Source: Acidobacteriota bacterium (GTDB lineage Bacteria; Acidobacteriota; Aminicenantia; Aminicenantales; Saccharicenantaceae). Taken from it: 44,666 nucleotides of DNA. The DNA lies in the NCBI GenBank assembly GCA_029553365.1, contig JAKPCG010000043.1, positions 1-44,666 on the forward strand, given 5' to 3'. Shown piece after piece: positions 1 to 8,242 of this stretch (its first letter is position 1; each line of letters begins with the position of its first letter). The notes under the pieces are model-generated. The model saw only the letters and a list, made by a program, of their open reading frames with translations, had not been told where the DNA came from and made no database searches. The position numbers and the translations under genes were made by a program.

Positions 1-1
1 A

Positions 2-673
2 GATGAATTTCTCAACAAAATTGAGCTTGTCCCTGGCATGAACTGGTGGCGCCTGCTGCTGCCTTTTGCCGTCTTTTTTGGTCTGGTCATAGCCTACCGC
101 CTGTGGCCTTTTTCTTTTCCTATTCTGGGCTTACCTTTGGAATTTATAATAGCCTCGCTGGCTGCTTATCTCATCAGTCCGGTGAAAATAAATTTGATCA
201 AGGTGGCCAGCAGCACAGTTAGTAAGCTTCTGCCTCTACTCTCGATAATGGTCATAGTTGGTATGCTGCAGCAAATTATGGCGGCCTCTGGCGTTAAGGG
301 GCTTATTTCCTATTCTGTGCTGATAATCCCGCTTGGCCTTTTATTCTGTCTTTTGCCGATTATCATTCCCTTTTCTGAAGGCATCCTCACCTATGGAGGA
401 GCTGCCATCATTGGCATTCCGCTGGTCTGGTATCTTAATTCACTTGGTTATCATGCCACCATAGTCATCTCTGCACTTAGCCTGCTCTGGCCACTGGGAG
501 ATGGCTTACCTCCGACCGCGCTCATTGGCCGATTGAGTTTAATTGTTACTGGTTATGAGGGCAGTTACTGGTCATCGATAAAAAAAGCCTGGTTGCCATG
601 GGTGATGATAACCGCGGTAGCCATTTTTATGGTTATCTTTAGTTCAAAATTGAGCTTTTTGGTCATCGGTTAA
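2..673 (+). CDS. Multi-pass membrane permease, C-terminal part (truncated by the window edge)
   Basis: Frame is open from base 2 (DEFLNKIELVPGMNWW...), so the true start is probably upstream. Several hydrophobic helices; the 'WPLGDGLPPTALIGR' segment resembles ion-transporter/TRAP-large-subunit type permeases. Family not resolved. Confidence 0.6.
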   Translation, partial: DEFLNKIELVPGMNWWRLLLPFAVFFGLVIAYRLWPFSFPILGLPLEFIIASLAAYLISPVKINLIKVASSTVSKLLPLLSIMVIVGMLQQIMAASGVKGLISYSVLIIPLGLLFCLLPIIIPFSEGILTYGGAAIIGIPLVWYLNSLGYHATIVISALSLLWPLGDGLPPTALIGRLSLIVTGYEGSYWSSIKKAWLPWVMITAVAIFMVIFSSKLSFLVIG

Positions 674-724
674 AAATTTTTAATGGGTATAATGCTATTG
701 ATATCAGTTTTAAAAGGGTAAAAA

Positions 725-886
725 ATGATAGCTAAAATCATTATGGTTATTTATTATCTAATCTGCCTATTTTTTACCGCTATCACCATCAAAAATCTCA
801 TCGAAGAAAAGACCAGTAAGGACAAAGTGGTTCTATACCTGATTACTCTTATTCCCTTTATTGCTCGGCTGTTCCGTTTAAAATGA
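725..886 (+). CDS. Small membrane protein, 53 aa (absent from the supplied ORF track)
   Basis: Own translation: MIAKIIMVIYYLICLFFTAITIKNLIEEKTSKDKVVLYLITLIPFIARLFRLK*. Two hydrophobic segments; lies 51 nt after the permease and 10 nt before the next CDS on the same strand. Confidence 0.6.
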   Translation: MIAKIIMVIYYLICLFFTAITIKNLIEEKTSKDKVVLYLITLIPFIARLFRLK

Positions 887-896
887 AAGGTAAGCA

Positions 897-2063
897 ATGA
901 AAAGAGGACTATTCAAATTCAAACTACTGGCGACGGTAGTTTTGGTTATTTTGATTATGGCCGGTGGCTGGCCTCTCTGGAAGCACCGTCATTATCAGGT
1001 TCCACTGGTCCTGGGGCCAGGGGTCACTGAAGTCAAAAAACTGAGTGATTTTTTCCCGGCAATCAGAGGTAGTCAAGCGGATACGCGCGTCTATGTTTTG
1101 GAAGGCAAAGAACCAGGCGGGCGAGCTTTAATCATGGGGAACACCCATTCCAATGAGCCCGAAGGCCTCCTCTCAGTACTCATTATGATTGAAAATGCAG
1201 TAGTTGAAAAAGGCACTCTTTACCTTATACCATACTTCAATCATAGTGGCAGCCTGAATACAAGGCCAGGAGAAGGATATCCACTCTATTTTTCAGTTTC
1301 CACCCCTTGGGGTCAAAAAACTTTCCGTATGGGCAACAGAGACGCCTCTCCTCTTGATCAGTGGCCAGATCCTGATGTTTATATTCATTATCCGGAAAAG
1401 CAGCTTCTTTCCTATCTGGATATTAGAAATACCAATCGCACCTGGCCCGGTCGAAAGAACGGCTTGCCGATGGAGCAGGTCACCTATGCGGCTATGGAGC
1501 TACTGCGACAGAACCAGGTTGATCTGGCTATCGATCTCCATGGGGCAGAAACCATGTTTCCTGTTACCAACTGCATTGTTGCGCCAGAAAAAGCTATCCG
1601 CCTGGCTACCTTAGCTTCACTGACAGTCAAATCAATGGAAGGTTTTGAAAATCATGTCGAGCCTTCGCCAGTAAAATTCCGCGGGCTGTCACACCGGGAA
1701 ATCGGTGATTATTCTGATTCTCTTCCTTTTCTACTGGAAGCTCCCATGCCTTTCCTTGATCAGCCAACCGGTCCAAAAACAGAAAAATTGTTCCTGACCG
1801 GTCAGGATGATTTCCTCTTGAGCCTGGCTAAAAAGAAAAAGCTGTTTGTTCCCTATGACGAGTCCGGTTGGCCTCTGGAGAAAAGAGTCGGGCAGCACCT
1901 GTCAGTAAGCCTGGAGATTATCAGGCAATATTCCAGAAAAACACCGGAGAGAGCCATCGTTATCCAGAACATACCCCGTTATCGGGATGTCGTTCAGAAC
2001 GGTGTTGGTTACTATTTCCATAACCCGGCTGAAGCAGAGCCAGGTAAAATAATTTTAGATTAA
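897..2063 (+). CDS. Membrane-anchored or exported M14-like (AstE/AspA superfamily) metallo-carboxypeptidase/deacylase
   Basis: N-terminal signal/anchor, then 'GNTHSNEPEG' (HxxE zinc motif), later 'DLHGAE' and 'LLEAP'. Confidence 0.75.
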   Translation: MKRGLFKFKLLATVVLVILIMAGGWPLWKHRHYQVPLVLGPGVTEVKKLSDFFPAIRGSQADTRVYVLEGKEPGGRALIMGNTHSNEPEGLLSVLIMIENAVVEKGTLYLIPYFNHSGSLNTRPGEGYPLYFSVSTPWGQKTFRMGNRDASPLDQWPDPDVYIHYPEKQLLSYLDIRNTNRTWPGRKNGLPMEQVTYAAMELLRQNQVDLAIDLHGAETMFPVTNCIVAPEKAIRLATLASLTVKSMEGFENHVEPSPVKFRGLSHREIGDYSDSLPFLLEAPMPFLDQPTGPKTEKLFLTGQDDFLLSLAKKKKLFVPYDESGWPLEKRVGQHLSVSLEIIRQYSRKTPERAIVIQNIPRYRDVVQNGVGYYFHNPAEAEPGKIILD

Positions 2064-2174
2064 ATTCGAAAAAGAGCAGGTAAACAGGCAGCCGATAGAA
2101 TTAAGCCAAGGAAAAAGATGGAATCTGATCTTTAAAAAATATGAGCCAGAAAACTCAGAAGGAGTAATACTTTT

Positions 2175-3887
2175 ATGAATATGAAGAAACTATCAGGATG
2201 GGCGGGATTGGCGGGGCTTATTATTCTCTCCTTGGTTATCTTCTCGGCCAGCCAACAGGAGCCAGTGGGTCAAACAGCTTATGATTACCTATCCCCTTTA
2301 GATAATTGCACGGTTATCATGGTGGGCAAAAACGCTTCGGTTGATGGTTCCACCATGACTACCCACACGGCTGACTGCGGGATGTGTGACTGGACCTGGC
2401 GTTATGTACCGCCAGCTGATCATAAGCCAGGTGAAATGAGGAAGTTATACAGGATTTCACAAATTAGAACCTGGCCACCAGATCAGGGGCTAAAATGGGA
2501 TTTGATAAAAAAGGATTTCACTGGCGTCGAAATACCGGAAGTAGCCCATACATTCGGTTATATGCATGGGGTCTTTGGTTATATGAACGACCAGCAGCTG
2601 GCCATGGGCGAATCGACTATTGGCAACCGGCCTAAATTGTCAAACTCAACTTCAACCCCGGCTCTTAATCTGACCATGCTTACCCTTCTGGCCATGGAAA
2701 GGTGCCGGACAGCAAGAGAGGCGATCAAGTTGATGGGATCTCTGGCCGAACAATATGGCTACGGTGGTGAGGATGGTGGGGAAATGCTGGCTGTGGCCGA
2801 TCCAGAGGAGGTCTGGGTCTTTGAAATTATGCCGGTTGGTCCTCTCTGGAATCCCAGAACCGGCCAGCCAGGTGCCATCTGGTGTGCCCAGAGAGTTCCT
2901 GACGATGAGGTGAGCATTTGCCCTAATGAATCGAGGATAGGTGAAATTGATTTAAATAAACCAGATTTCTTCCTGGCTTCGGCCAATGTTATTTCTTATG
3001 CCGTAGATAATGGGCTCTGGGATCCAAAAAGCGGGCAGCCATTCAGCTGGAAAAAAGCCTATTCTCCGGCTGAGGGCAGTGCTGCTTCTAACTGGCGGCG
3101 GGCCAGAATGTGGCGCTTTTTTGATCTGGTCTCACCTTCTTCCAAATTCAGTCCATCCCTGCCTAATATGGATTTCCCCTTTTCAGTTAAGCCTGACCGT
3201 AAGCTTTCAGTTAAAGATGTCATGACCCTTTGCCGGGATAAGGGCTACGGCACCTTCTTTGATCCGACCCGGGGGATAAGAGGTGGTCCTTATCAGAATC
3301 CTAACTACGACTCTTCCGCTCGGCTGATCAGTGTCAAACAGGCAGAATACACCACCGTCACCCAATGTCGAGGCTGGCTCCCCGCCCCGATTGGTGGAAT
3401 TGTCTGGTTGGCCTGGGGAGCCCAGGACACTTCCTGTTTTATGCCTTTTTATGCCGGAATAAAGGCTATGCCCGGTTCTTTTAGAGTTGGAGATCATTTC
3501 GTTCTCAACCGCGATTCTGCCCGCTGGGCTTTTGATTATGTCGATTTCCATGCTCAGGTGTGCTACTCCCCTGCCCTGGAGGAAATTAAGAAGGCTCAGA
3601 CAAAATGGGAAGATGGAGCTTTAAACGAAATTCCTGACCTGGATCAGAAGGCTCTCGAACTCTATAAAAAGAATCCGTCCAGAATGGCTGATTTATTGAC
3701 AGCCTTTTGCCTGAACAATGCCGAGCAGGTGGTTAAAGCCTGGTGGCAGTTAGGCGATGATCTCTTGGTTAAATTTAACCACTTTGGCTATTATAATACC
3801 GAACGCCGAACCGTGGAAAGAAAACCAATGGAATTTCCGGCTATCTGGAAGAAAGCAGTCAGAGCAATTGATGCTCTGCTGGATTAA
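2175..3887 (+). CDS. C69-family dipeptidase (Ntn hydrolase), exported, paralog 1
   Basis: Signal peptide, then 'DNCTVIMVGKNASVDGSTMTTHTADCGMCDW'; candidate nucleophile Cys in 'NCT'. 'EMLAVADPEEVWVFEIMPVGP' matches the C69/PepD core. Confidence 0.9.
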   Translation: MNMKKLSGWAGLAGLIILSLVIFSASQQEPVGQTAYDYLSPLDNCTVIMVGKNASVDGSTMTTHTADCGMCDWTWRYVPPADHKPGEMRKLYRISQIRTWPPDQGLKWDLIKKDFTGVEIPEVAHTFGYMHGVFGYMNDQQLAMGESTIGNRPKLSNSTSTPALNLTMLTLLAMERCRTAREAIKLMGSLAEQYGYGGEDGGEMLAVADPEEVWVFEIMPVGPLWNPRTGQPGAIWCAQRVPDDEVSICPNESRIGEIDLNKPDFFLASANVISYAVDNGLWDPKSGQPFSWKKAYSPAEGSAASNWRRARMWRFFDLVSPSSKFSPSLPNMDFPFSVKPDRKLSVKDVMTLCRDKGYGTFFDPTRGIRGGPYQNPNYDSSARLISVKQAEYTTVTQCRGWLPAPIGGIVWLAWGAQDTSCFMPFYAGIKAMPGSFRVGDHFVLNRDSARWAFDYVDFHAQVCYSPALEEIKKAQTKWEDGALNEIPDLDQKALELYKKNPSRMADLLTAFCLNNAEQVVKAWWQLGDDLLVKFNHFGYYNTERRTVERKPMEFPAIWKKAVRAIDALLD

Positions 3888-3944
3888 ATTTGAAGCTGGA
3901 TGAAACAAATAAATATATCCTCAAAAAAGACGGAGGTTTAGACC

Positions 3945-5684
3945 ATGAATTTAATTCGAAAGAAAGACAGGCCTTTTGTTTTGATGATTCTGCCTGTTTT
4001 GTTAATTGGACTGGTGGCTCTTTTTCTAGCCGGCCCAGTCAATAAGGGACAGGCTGAACTGGAGGCATCTCGACCTGCTGATAACTGTACTTCGATTCTG
4101 GTCGGGAAACTGGCCTCAACCGATGGTTCAACCATGACCACTCATACCTGTGATTGTGGCTTGTGTGATTGGACCTGGAGACATGTGCCAGCCGCGGATC
4201 ATAAACCAGGAGAAAAGCGCAAAATCTATCATATCTCGCAGTTCAAGACCTGGCCACCGCAGGAAGGCTTAAAATGGGACCTTTACCAAAAGGATTTTAC
4301 CGGCCTGGAAATCCCTCAAGTGCCCCACACTTATGCCTATCACCACGGAATGTTTGGCTACCTGAATGAAAACCAGGTAGCAATTGGGGAATCGACGATT
4401 GGAGTGGTGCGCAAGCTGGAAAATCAAACGCCGACTCCCGCTTTTGATATTACCATGCTCACCATAATAGCTATGGAAAGAGCTACAACCGCTCGAGAAG
4501 CAATCAAGATTATGGGAGAACTGGCTGAGAAGTATGGGTACGGTTTTCATGATAGCGGCGAAATGCTGGCTGTAGCTGACCCCAATGAGGTCTGGCTCTT
4601 TGAAATTATGCCAGTTGGACCGCTCTGGACACCGAAGAGTGGTAAACCGGGAGCAGTCTGGTGTGCCCAGCGAGTTCCTGACGATGAAGTTAGCGTTTGC
4701 CCCAACGAATCGAGAATTGGTGAGATTGACCTCAACCAACCTGATTATTTTATGGCTTCTCCCAATGTCATTTCCTGTGCAGTCGAGAACGGTCTCTATG
4801 ACCCCAAAAGCGGACGACCGTTTAACTGGAAAAGAGCTTATTCACCTATTAACGACAGCGCCCAGAGTTCGCAGGGAAGATATCAACGCCTGTGGAGATT
4901 TTTTGATCTGGTAGCTCCTTCTTTGAAACTTTCTCCTTCCACTCCCAATATGGATCTTCCCTTTTCGGTTAAACCTGACCGGAAGCTATCAGTTGAAGAT
5001 GTTATCAACTTTACCAGGGATAAAAGCTATGGGACCCCCTATGACCCGACGACTGGTATTCGCGGTGGTCCATTTAAAAATCCCAATTATTACCGTCAAA
5101 CCAGAACTATCTGTGATAGCCGGGCAGAATACACAACAGTCACCCAGAGCCGGGGCTGGCTGCCCAATCCTGTCGGCGGATTGGTGTGGATTTCTTTCGG
5201 CTCCCAGGATACCGCCTGCTACATGCCTTTTTATGCCGGTATAACCGACCTACCCAAATCTTTCTCGATTGGTGACCACTGGGTCTTAAATCGGGATTCC
5301 GCCCGCTGGGCTTTTGATTATGTGGATTATCACGTTCAGGTAATTTATTCTGAAGCTATCAAGGATGTTCAGGCTGCTCAGCAAAAATATGAAAAGACAA
5401 TTATTGATCAAATTTCAGAGATTGATCGCCAGGCGGCTGACCTCTATAAGAAAAATCCGAAAGAGGCGGCTAAATTCCTGACTGGCTTTTGTCTCAATAA
5501 CGCCCAGACAGTGGTCAAGGCCTGGTGGACTCTGGGCGATCAATTACTGGTCAAGTATAATCATCTTTACCAGTACGATGTTGAAAAAAGAAGCTACAAC
5601 CGGCGCTTCCCCTCGTTTCCCTCTATCTGGCAAAAAGCGGTTCAAGCCATTGATATCATGCTTGAGCCAGAAGAGAAAAAATAA
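3945..5684 (+). CDS. C69-family dipeptidase (Ntn hydrolase), exported, paralog 2
   Basis: Signal peptide, 'DNCTSILVGKLASTDGSTMTTHTCDCGLCDW'; collinear with 2175..3887 along nearly its whole length. Confidence 0.9.
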   Translation: MNLIRKKDRPFVLMILPVLLIGLVALFLAGPVNKGQAELEASRPADNCTSILVGKLASTDGSTMTTHTCDCGLCDWTWRHVPAADHKPGEKRKIYHISQFKTWPPQEGLKWDLYQKDFTGLEIPQVPHTYAYHHGMFGYLNENQVAIGESTIGVVRKLENQTPTPAFDITMLTIIAMERATTAREAIKIMGELAEKYGYGFHDSGEMLAVADPNEVWLFEIMPVGPLWTPKSGKPGAVWCAQRVPDDEVSVCPNESRIGEIDLNQPDYFMASPNVISCAVENGLYDPKSGRPFNWKRAYSPINDSAQSSQGRYQRLWRFFDLVAPSLKLSPSTPNMDLPFSVKPDRKLSVEDVINFTRDKSYGTPYDPTTGIRGGPFKNPNYYRQTRTICDSRAEYTTVTQSRGWLPNPVGGLVWISFGSQDTACYMPFYAGITDLPKSFSIGDHWVLNRDSARWAFDYVDYHVQVIYSEAIKDVQAAQQKYEKTIIDQISEIDRQAADLYKKNPKEAAKFLTGFCLNNAQTVVKAWWTLGDQLLVKYNHLYQYDVEKRSYNRRFPSFPSIWQKAVQAIDIMLEPEEKK

Positions 5685-5697
5685 AGGAGGACCTGCT

Positions 5698-6354
5698 ATG
5701 AAAATTAAATTTTTTCCTTTATTGCTGCTTTCATTGGGGCTGATGTTGTTTATTATTCCGGCTGGCCATAGCCAGACATTACCTAAAGCCAAATTACCGG
5801 TTCTAACCACCTCGGCCGGCCAGAGCCCTGATGTGACCACCGTCAATATAATTCTGGAAGAAGCCGGAATTGGCTATGATTATTGTGATGTACCTACGGT
5901 TGAGATTCTGGCGGCTGGCGTTGGCCTTGGTGGCCGTGAATCAGGTGTGGGCTTTCATGCTGAAGTGCATACTGACCTCACCAGGTTCCCTCAGGGGACA
6001 CCTTATAGGACAGTTATCTTCGCTATTGGTGCCAGTTTAAAAGGCATGGGTGCTTCCGGGCTGACTGTTGAAGCGGAAGAGGCTAGGCTCAAAAAATTGC
6101 TTGAATACTGCCAGGCTAATAAGATCTTTACCATTGGCGTTCATATCGGTGGTGAGTCAAAAAGAGGGGCAGCAGGCAGTGATAACGAACGGATGATTGA
6201 AGTCGTAGCCCCCAATGTCAATTATCTAATTGTCACCAAAGATGGAAATAAAGATGGGCGTTTTACAGACATTGCCAGGAAGAAAAATATCCCTTTAACT
6301 GAAGTTGATTATGCTCTGGATGTGGTGGAGATCTTTAAGAAGGTCTTTGAATAA
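5698..6354 (+). CDS. Exported DUF6305-like protein
   Basis: ATG at 5698 after AAAGGAGG (the tracked ORF start at 5578 lies inside the upstream CDS). Signal peptide, then a compact alpha/beta-looking domain ('VLTTSAGQSPDVTTVNIILEEAGI', 'TVIFAIGASLKGMGASGLT'). Family name is from memory. Confidence 0.65.
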   Translation: MKIKFFPLLLLSLGLMLFIIPAGHSQTLPKAKLPVLTTSAGQSPDVTTVNIILEEAGIGYDYCDVPTVEILAAGVGLGGRESGVGFHAEVHTDLTRFPQGTPYRTVIFAIGASLKGMGASGLTVEAEEARLKKLLEYCQANKIFTIGVHIGGESKRGAAGSDNERMIEVVAPNVNYLIVTKDGNKDGRFTDIARKKNIPLTEVDYALDVVEIFKKVFE

Positions 6355-6432
6355 GGCAGGTTGATCCTGGCTGACTGTTAACCAGGAATTAAAGTAAAAA
6401 GGTGAACCAACGTAAGGAGTGATTCTCTGGCC

Positions 6433-6993
6433 TTAAAGCAGAGAAGCCTGAAGCTTTTTCTGAGCTTGAAGAAGCAACTCCTCGGCCTGGCGAATTAAGT
6501 CATCCAGCCGGGCAATGGCCAGCCGACATTTTAAGTTTTCTAATTTTCTTTTTCCTTTTTGCTGGTCCTCATAGTATTTAGCCAGGTAGGCTTCGAGTTC
6601 TTCCGGAGAAAAAAGCCTGGGCAGGCAAGAATCCATCAGCATCATTTTTTTGATCTCCTCATAATCAACTTTATCACCCAGAATTAGCTTGACATCTCTG
6701 GCTGTTTCTTCCCGCCAGTGCTCATACTCAGGCGTGGAATATGGCGGCAGGGGCCCCAGAAGCTTTTTGGCCTCTTTCAGTGCTTCTTCAAAAAAAAGTT
6801 TTCCTTCACGCAGCAGCCCTTTGGCCCGATAATATTCGGAAGAAGAGGCTGGCGTTCGGTCATTTAGATAAATTTGAAATAAATTGACAGCCTGGGATAG
6901 AGCTTCATAGGCAGACTTAACTTTGACCTCGAAATTAAAGTTCATTGCAGGCATCATTCCCTCCAACAGCCTGATTTCTCCTAAGGATAGCAA
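6433..6993 (-). CDS. Hypothetical predominantly helical protein
   Basis: 186-aa ORF, charged and helix-rich (KLENLKCRLAIARLDDLIRQAEELLLQAQKKLQ); no recognised domain. Confidence 0.55.
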   Translation of the reverse strand: MLSLGEIRLLEGMMPAMNFNFEVKVKSAYEALSQAVNLFQIYLNDRTPASSSEYYRAKGLLREGKLFFEEALKEAKKLLGPLPPYSTPEYEHWREETARDVKLILGDKVDYEEIKKMMLMDSCLPRLFSPEELEAYLAKYYEDQQKGKRKLENLKCRLAIARLDDLIRQAEELLLQAQKKLQASLL

Positions 6994-7020
6994 TTTTTTT
7001 AACCAAATTCAAAGCCAATA

Positions 7021-8229
7021 TTATTTTTTAATAATAGAGCCAGCCACGATATTGGCCACCTTGCTTCTAACCGCTATGATTTCGCCTTTATCTTCAGGGT
7101 GAACCCGGTTAGTCAAAAAGATAACAACTGTCTGGGTTTCAGGATCAATCCAGATAGAGGTGCCGGTATAGCCAGAGTGACCATATGATTTATAGCCGAA
7201 AAGGTCACCACGAACAGTGGAATAATCGGTATTAAGATCCCAGCCAAAACCTCGTCCGGAAGAGTTTAAGAGCGGAAAAATTTCTGTCATCCGCTCCACC
7301 GCCAAGGGGCTCAGTATCCTTGTCCCCTTAAATTCACCTTTATTAAGCATCATCTGGGCAAAAATGGCCAGGTCATCAGCGGTGGAAAAGAGGCCGGCGT
7401 TGCCCGAGATCCCTCCTTGCAGACGGGCCAGTGGGTCATGGACAATGCCGCGCAGTGGCTCCCCATCGATTACTTCAGTTGGAACACATCTCGGTCTTAA
7501 TTGTGGCGGAGGATTAAACATAGTATCTTTCATCTTGAGGGGTAAGAAAATATTCTTCTGGCAAAAATCAGCCAGGTTCTCGCCTGAGACCAGTTTAACA
7601 ATCTGGGCTAGAGTAATATAGTTCAAACAGCTATAAACAAACTTCTTACCTGGTGGTAATTCCTTCCTAAGAGTAGCAATATGCCTGACCAGATCCTCGG
7701 TGGAACATGGCCGGCCGTATTTTGAGGCTACTTCGTCCGGGTCGGTGTAAGGAGGCAGGCCGGAAGTATGAGTTAAGAGGTGAAAAAGCCTGGCTTCTTC
7801 ACCCGGCAAACCACCCTCTTTTATATAGGAAACAAATTCAGGAATATAGGTGCTAACTCTATCCCAGAGTCTTAACTTGCCCTGCTCAACGAGAATCATT
7901 ATAGCTGTAGCCGTGGCCACTGGCTTGGTAACAGAAGCCAGGTCAAATAACATATCAATTTTCATTGGTTCGGCTGCCGGAAAAAGCTGGCTCTGACCAT
8001 AAGCCTTTCTCCAGACAATTTTGCCCTGCCTGGTAACCAGGATGACTGCACCCGGAAAATCATGACGATTTAAGCTTTCAGCCATCAGCCGATCCAGGGC
8101 CGCCAGCCGCCCCGAGTCCATTCCCGCTTCCTCCGGCCTGGACGGAGGCCAGGGAAGCTCAGCCAGGGCTGTTCCCGTAACCAACACCAGTAATAAAAAA
8201 ATCGAAAAAACTTTTAATCTGTTTCTCAC
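7021..8229 (-). CDS. Exported serine hydrolase, beta-lactamase/class C PBP family
   Basis: Signal peptide, 'DLASVTKPVATATAI' (SxxK), 'YSCLNY' (YxN-region equivalent), 'YGHSGYTGTSIWIDP' (HxG). Confidence 0.88.
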   Translation of the reverse strand: MRNRLKVFSIFLLLVLVTGTALAELPWPPSRPEEAGMDSGRLAALDRLMAESLNRHDFPGAVILVTRQGKIVWRKAYGQSQLFPAAEPMKIDMLFDLASVTKPVATATAIMILVEQGKLRLWDRVSTYIPEFVSYIKEGGLPGEEARLFHLLTHTSGLPPYTDPDEVASKYGRPCSTEDLVRHIATLRKELPPGKKFVYSCLNYITLAQIVKLVSGENLADFCQKNIFLPLKMKDTMFNPPPQLRPRCVPTEVIDGEPLRGIVHDPLARLQGGISGNAGLFSTADDLAIFAQMMLNKGEFKGTRILSPLAVERMTEIFPLLNSSGRGFGWDLNTDYSTVRGDLFGYKSYGHSGYTGTSIWIDPETQTVVIFLTNRVHPEDKGEIIAVRSKVANIVAGSIIKK

Positions 8230-8242
8230 TTTGATCTCCCTG

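Noticed and set aside
2759-4739. Similar antisense ORFs inside both tandem C69 genes (2759..2986 -, 4547..4735 -, also 4269..4739 -)
   Set aside because: Their resemblance follows from the two C69 genes being paralogs; they lie wholly within strong CDSs and show no domain.
6365-6387. TCCTGG-N11-CCAGGA hairpin after the DUF6305-like gene as a terminator
   Set aside because: Only 6 bp, 11-nt loop and no T-tract.
7021-8229. Antibiotic-resistance beta-lactamase
   Set aside because: SxxK and HxG motifs are shared with esterases and D-peptidases of the class C/PBP fold; no specific resistance signature was recognised.
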